Translations under genes and position numbers: made by a program
Notes under the pieces: generated by a model
Database searches by the model: none
Told to the model about the DNA's origin: nothing
Seen by the model: only the letters and a program-made list of their open reading frames with translations
Origin: Thermoplasmatota archaeon
GTDB taxonomy: Bacteria > Pseudomonadota > Gammaproteobacteria > Burkholderiales > Thiobacillaceae
Length of the DNA: 5,520 nt
Reading direction: 5' to 3'
NCBI GenBank assembly: GCA_023475455.1
Contig: JAMCVR010000026.1
Coordinates: forward strand, 1-5,520
In this document: positions 1 through 5,520 of the stretch, piece by piece
Layout of the letters: each line of letters opens with the position of its first letter
Numbering within the stretch: position 1 is the stretch's first letter

Positions 1-39
1 GCCTATTTCGACAAACTCGGCGTACCCCGACTCTCATGA
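1..39 (+). CDS. C-terminal end of an unidentified gene (partial)
   Basis: From the first base, frame 1 reads 12 codons (AYFDKLGVPRLS) and then a TGA at 37-39. The codons suit a GC-rich coding tail and the stop is followed by a convergent spacer, which fits the end of a plus-strand gene that begins outside the window. Twelve residues are too few to assign a family and I do not recognise them. It could also be a chance open frame. If real, the gene converges on prk with about 100 bp between the two stops. Confidence 0.35.
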   Translation, partial: AYFDKLGVPRLS

Positions 40-54
40 CCTCAACTTCTCGAA

Positions 55-84
55 CCGCCCGGTGCGGACCCGCATGCCGGGTGG
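55..84. terminator. GC-rich stem-loop in the convergent spacer
   Basis: Bases 55-62 pair with 77-84 (one G-T wobble), and 63-66 pair with 71-74 around a GACC loop, leaving a 2-nt bulge at 75-76. It lies between the stop of the left-edge frame and the stop of prk, where a bidirectional terminator is expected. No T-run follows on either strand, so it is not a classical intrinsic terminator. It could act with a factor or simply protect 3' ends. Confidence 0.35.
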
Positions 85-90
85 TGTGGG

Positions 91-119
91 AGGGGTGCGG
101 TCAGGATTGACCGTCCCCT
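91..119. terminator. Second stem-loop, downstream of prk
   Basis: Bases 91-103 pair with 108-119 around a GGAT loop. The core GGTCA/TGACC is perfect, with one unpaired T at 96 and one G-T pair. The hairpin begins about 24 bases past the prk stop on the minus strand. Like its neighbour it lacks a T tract, so termination is inferred from position and stem strength only. The two hairpins in series would be met one after the other by polymerase leaving prk. Confidence 0.4.
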
Positions 120-142
120 ATCCCGATTCAGGCCGAATTTGC

Positions 143-1030
143 CTACTTGTTCTTGTTCGCGATCATGTCCTGGATGATCGGCGCCAGAATCAGTTCCATG
201 GCGAAGCCCATCTTGGCGCCCGGCACCACGATGGTGTTGCGGCGCGACATGAAGGAGTTGGGGATCATGTTCAGCAGGTAGGGGAAGTCGACGCCGGCGG
301 GTTCGCGGAAGCGGATCACGATGAAGCTTTCGTCCGGGGTGGGGATGTCGCGCGTGATGAAGGGATTGGAGGTGTCGACGGTGGACACGCGCTGGAAGTT
401 GATGTCGGTGCGCGAGAACTGCGGGGTGATGTAGTTCACGTAGTCCGGCATGCGGCGCAGGATGGTGTCGACGATGACGTCGGCCGAATAGCCGCGCTCG
501 GCGCCGTCGCGGTGGATTTTCTGAATCCATTCGAGGTTGACGATGGGCACCACGCCGATGCCGAGGTCGACGTACTGCGAGACGTCGACGTCGTCGGTCT
601 TCACCAGGCCGTGCAGGCCCTCGTAAAACAGCACGTCGGAGCCGGCGGGCACGTCTTCCCACGGGGTGAACTCGCCGGGGTTGAGGCTGGTGTTGAGGCG
701 CTGGTTGTGCTCGGCGGCCTCCTCGTCGCTGTGGATGTAATAGCGCTTCTTGCCGCTGCCGGTTTCGCCATAGGTCTTGAACAGCTCGGCCAGCTTGTCG
801 AAGTGATTGGCTTGCGGGCCGAAGTGGCTGAAGTGCATGTTGCCTTCGCCTTCGGCCTTCTTCACGGCTTCCTTGAACTCCACGCGCGACAGGCTGTGGA
901 AGCTGTCGCCCTCGATCACGGCGGCATTGATTTTTTCGCGGAAGAAAATGTGCTCGAACGCGCGCTTGACGGTGGTGGTGCCGGCGCCGGATGAACCCGT
1001 GACCGCAATGACGGGATGCTTCTTGGACAT
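143..1030 (-). CDS. prk: Phosphoribulokinase (class I, bacterial type), intact copy
   Basis: This 295-residue enzyme phosphorylates ribulose 5-phosphate with ATP to ribulose 1,5-bisphosphate, the RuBisCO substrate, in the cytoplasmic Calvin cycle. The P-loop GSSGAGTT is at residues 12-19. IEGDSFH holds Asp42, matching the catalytic Asp42 of the Rhodobacter sphaeroides enzyme, followed by Arg49. FYEGLHG (135-141) carries the Walker B-type Glu137. [11 protein letters not shown] (165-175) and TDINFQR (208-214) are PRK signatures. Arg31, Arg240 and Arg263 align by eye with R. sphaeroides residues linked to NADH activation (31, 234, 257), so allosteric control is plausible. Length fits the family (about 290). 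I chose the start at 1030 because AGGGAG lies 7 nt upstream; an in-frame ATG at 1078 falls inside the -10 box. No RuBisCO or cbbR gene is visible here. Codons 1-235 and the promoter recur at 1496-2276. Confidence 0.97.
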   Translation of the reverse strand: MSKKHPVIAVTGSSGAGTTTVKRAFEHIFFREKINAAVIEGDSFHSLSRVEFKEAVKKAEGEGNMHFSHFGPQANHFDKLAELFKTYGETGSGKKRYYIHSDEEAAEHNQRLNTSLNPGEFTPWEDVPAGSDVLFYEGLHGLVKTDDVDVSQYVDLGIGVVPIVNLEWIQKIHRDGAERGYSADVIVDTILRRMPDYVNYITPQFSRTDINFQRVSTVDTSNPFITRDIPTPDESFIVIRFREPAGVDFPYLLNMIPNSFMSRRNTIVVPGAKMGFAMELILAPIIQDMIANKNK

Positions 1031-1076
1031 GCTGGGACTCCCTGAAGGATGGCTGAAAATGATGCGAAAACGCAGC

Positions 1077-1106
1077 ATTTTACCCGTGCGGGGAGGGGCT
1101 TGTCAC
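1077..1106 (-). promoter_or_regulatory. prk promoter, copy 1
   Basis: On the minus strand GTGACA (1101-1106) and TAAAAT (1077-1082) are separated by 18 bp, each matching the sigma-70 consensus at 5 of 6 positions. Transcription would start near 1070, giving a leader of about 40 nt before the prk ATG at 1030. The first in-frame ATG of the open frame (1078) overlaps the -10 box and so cannot be the start from this promoter. Prk promoters in autotrophs are often under a LysR-type CbbR regulator; I did not identify a clear site. Confidence 0.6.
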
Positions 1107-1273
1107 CCGCGCGGCCGGGCGCGGGCGAGTGCATGCCTGCAGGGTGAATTCGAGCCGCCCTTCCCATTTCTCGAACGCGGCAGCGGCGCAGGCGGCGTCC
1201 TGGTCGCCACCGGGGGGCGCAGCGCGGGCCGTGTTCCCGGTCATGCCCATGCCGGGCTGCCACGGGCGGGCGG

Positions 1274-1279
1274 TATAAT
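1274..1279 (+). promoter_or_regulatory. leuS -10 box, copy 1
   Basis: A perfect TATAAT sits 30 bp upstream of the leuS ATG at 1310, in otherwise very GC-rich DNA. No good -35 hexamer is found 16-18 bp upstream and there is no TG extension, so the assignment rests on the -10 box and position. The start site would be near 1286, giving a leader of about 24 nt with no clear Shine-Dalgarno sequence. This copy now drives only the broken leuS fragment. A 6-bp inverted repeat (1268-1273 with 1283-1288) brackets the box. Confidence 0.5.
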
Positions 1280-1291
1280 CGGCCGCCCTGA

Positions 1292-2164
<873 letters not shown>

Positions 2165-2246
2165 ACCCGTGACCGCAATGACGGGATGCTTCTTGGACAT
2201 GCTGGGACTCCCTGAAGGATGGCTGAAAATGATGCGAAAACGCAGC

Positions 2247-2276
2247 ATTTTACCCGTGCGGGGAGGGGCTTGTCAC
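2247..2276 (-). promoter_or_regulatory. prk promoter, copy 2
   Basis: This is the duplicate of the prk promoter: GTGACA at 2271-2276, 18-bp spacer, TAAAAT at 2247-2252 on the minus strand. It would drive the truncated prk from 2200. With no terminator visible before it, transcription could continue leftward across the leuS fragment into the intact prk. Confidence 0.55.
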
Positions 2277-2443
2277 CCGCGCGGCCGGGCGCGGGCGAGT
2301 GCATGCCTGCAGGGTGAATTCGAGCCGCCCTTCCCATTTCTCGAACGCGGCAGCGGCGCAGGCGGCGTCCTGGTCGCCACCGGGGGGCGCAGCGCGGGCC
2401 GTGTTCCCGGTCATGCCCATGCCGGGCTGCCACGGGCGGGCGG

Positions 2444-2449
2444 TATAAT
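2444..2449 (+). promoter_or_regulatory. leuS -10 box, copy 2 (serves the intact gene)
   Basis: The same perfect TATAAT lies 30 bp before the ATG of complete leuS at 2480, again with no recognisable -35 hexamer. It is bracketed by GGGCGG (2438-2443) and CCGCCC (2453-2458). The predicted transcript has a leader of about 24 nt, too short for a T-box or attenuator. This would be the working promoter of the leuS-lptE transcription unit. Confidence 0.5.
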
Positions 2450-2461
2450 CGGCCGCCCTGA

Positions 2462-5520
<3,059 letters not shown>

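Noticed and set aside
62..994. 310-codon plus-strand open frame antisense to prk (and its partial copy in unit 2)
   Set aside because: The sense strand encodes a fully conserved phosphoribulokinase. The antisense product is low-complexity Val/Asp/Gly/Ala/His and matches nothing known to me.
1031..1078. Upstream extension of prk by 16 residues to an ATG at 1078
   Set aside because: That ATG overlaps the predicted -10 box, the extra residues do not look like a PRK N-terminus, and the ATG at 1030 has an AGGGAG ribosome-binding site and the family's MSKKHP start.
1131..1151. GCATGCCTGCAGG followed by GAATTC, resembling the SphI-PstI part of a pUC polylinker plus an EcoRI site
   Set aside because: The surrounding bases do not match a polylinker, the spacing to GAATTC is wrong, and adjoining promoters and genes are continuous. 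It is probably a chance run of palindromes, though worth remembering if the duplication proves artefactual.
1080..1250. Possible 56-residue minus-strand gene in the prk-leuS spacer (and its copy at 2250-2420)
   Set aside because: There is no ribosome-binding site, no recognisable motif, and its stop lies inside the prk -10 box. The spacer is too GC-rich for openness to mean much.

Overview
The window is GC-rich (roughly two thirds G+C by eye over most genes). It carries a Calvin-cycle phosphoribulokinase gene (prk) beside leuS and lptE. The class I PRK of autotrophic proteobacteria, a LeuRS with a cysteine-rich zinc ribbon, and the leuS-lptE gene order all suggest a proteobacterium that fixes CO2. 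A betaproteobacterial sulfur, hydrogen or iron oxidiser of the Thiobacillus/Nitrosomonadales kind is the best guess. The taxon is inferred from remembered family sequences, not from a search.

Layout: (1) positions 1-39 are probably the last 12 codons of a plus-strand gene that cannot be identified. (2) 40-142 is a short convergent spacer with two GC-rich stem-loops. (3) 143-1030 is intact prk on the minus strand. (4) 1031-1309 is a divergent promoter region: a prk promoter fires left and a leuS promoter fires right, with no convincing gene between them. (5) 1310-1498 is the first 63 codons of leuS, broken off abruptly. (6) From 1496 the sequence jumps back into the middle of prk and repeats everything, so 326-1497 reappears without an observed difference as 1496-2667. 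The second copy therefore holds a prk lacking its last 60 codons, the same divergent promoter region, and the start of leuS. (7) Here leuS continues and is complete (2480-5149). (8) lptE starts at 5146, overlaps the leuS stop by 4 bases, and runs off the right edge.

The main feature is this 1,170-bp direct tandem duplication, with only 2 bp (GC) shared at the new join. It leaves one intact prk (left) and one intact leuS (right). Between them lie two overlapping antisense chimeric reading frames: LeuS residues 1-63 fused to antisense prk, and PRK residues 1-235 fused to antisense leuS. It is either a very recent duplication or an assembly artefact, and the sequence alone cannot separate the two.

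The second notable feature lies inside intact leuS. About 220 bp (3560-3782) drop to about 53% G+C, use codons rare in the rest of the gene, and encode a longer linker in the distal part of the CP1 editing domain. This looks like a mosaic or imported segment.

Functionally, prk belongs to carbon fixation, leuS to translation, and lptE to LPS export. leuS and lptE are probably co-transcribed; prk is only a divergent neighbour. I see no CRISPR array, transposase, tRNA or rRNA, and no convincing new multi-gene system.
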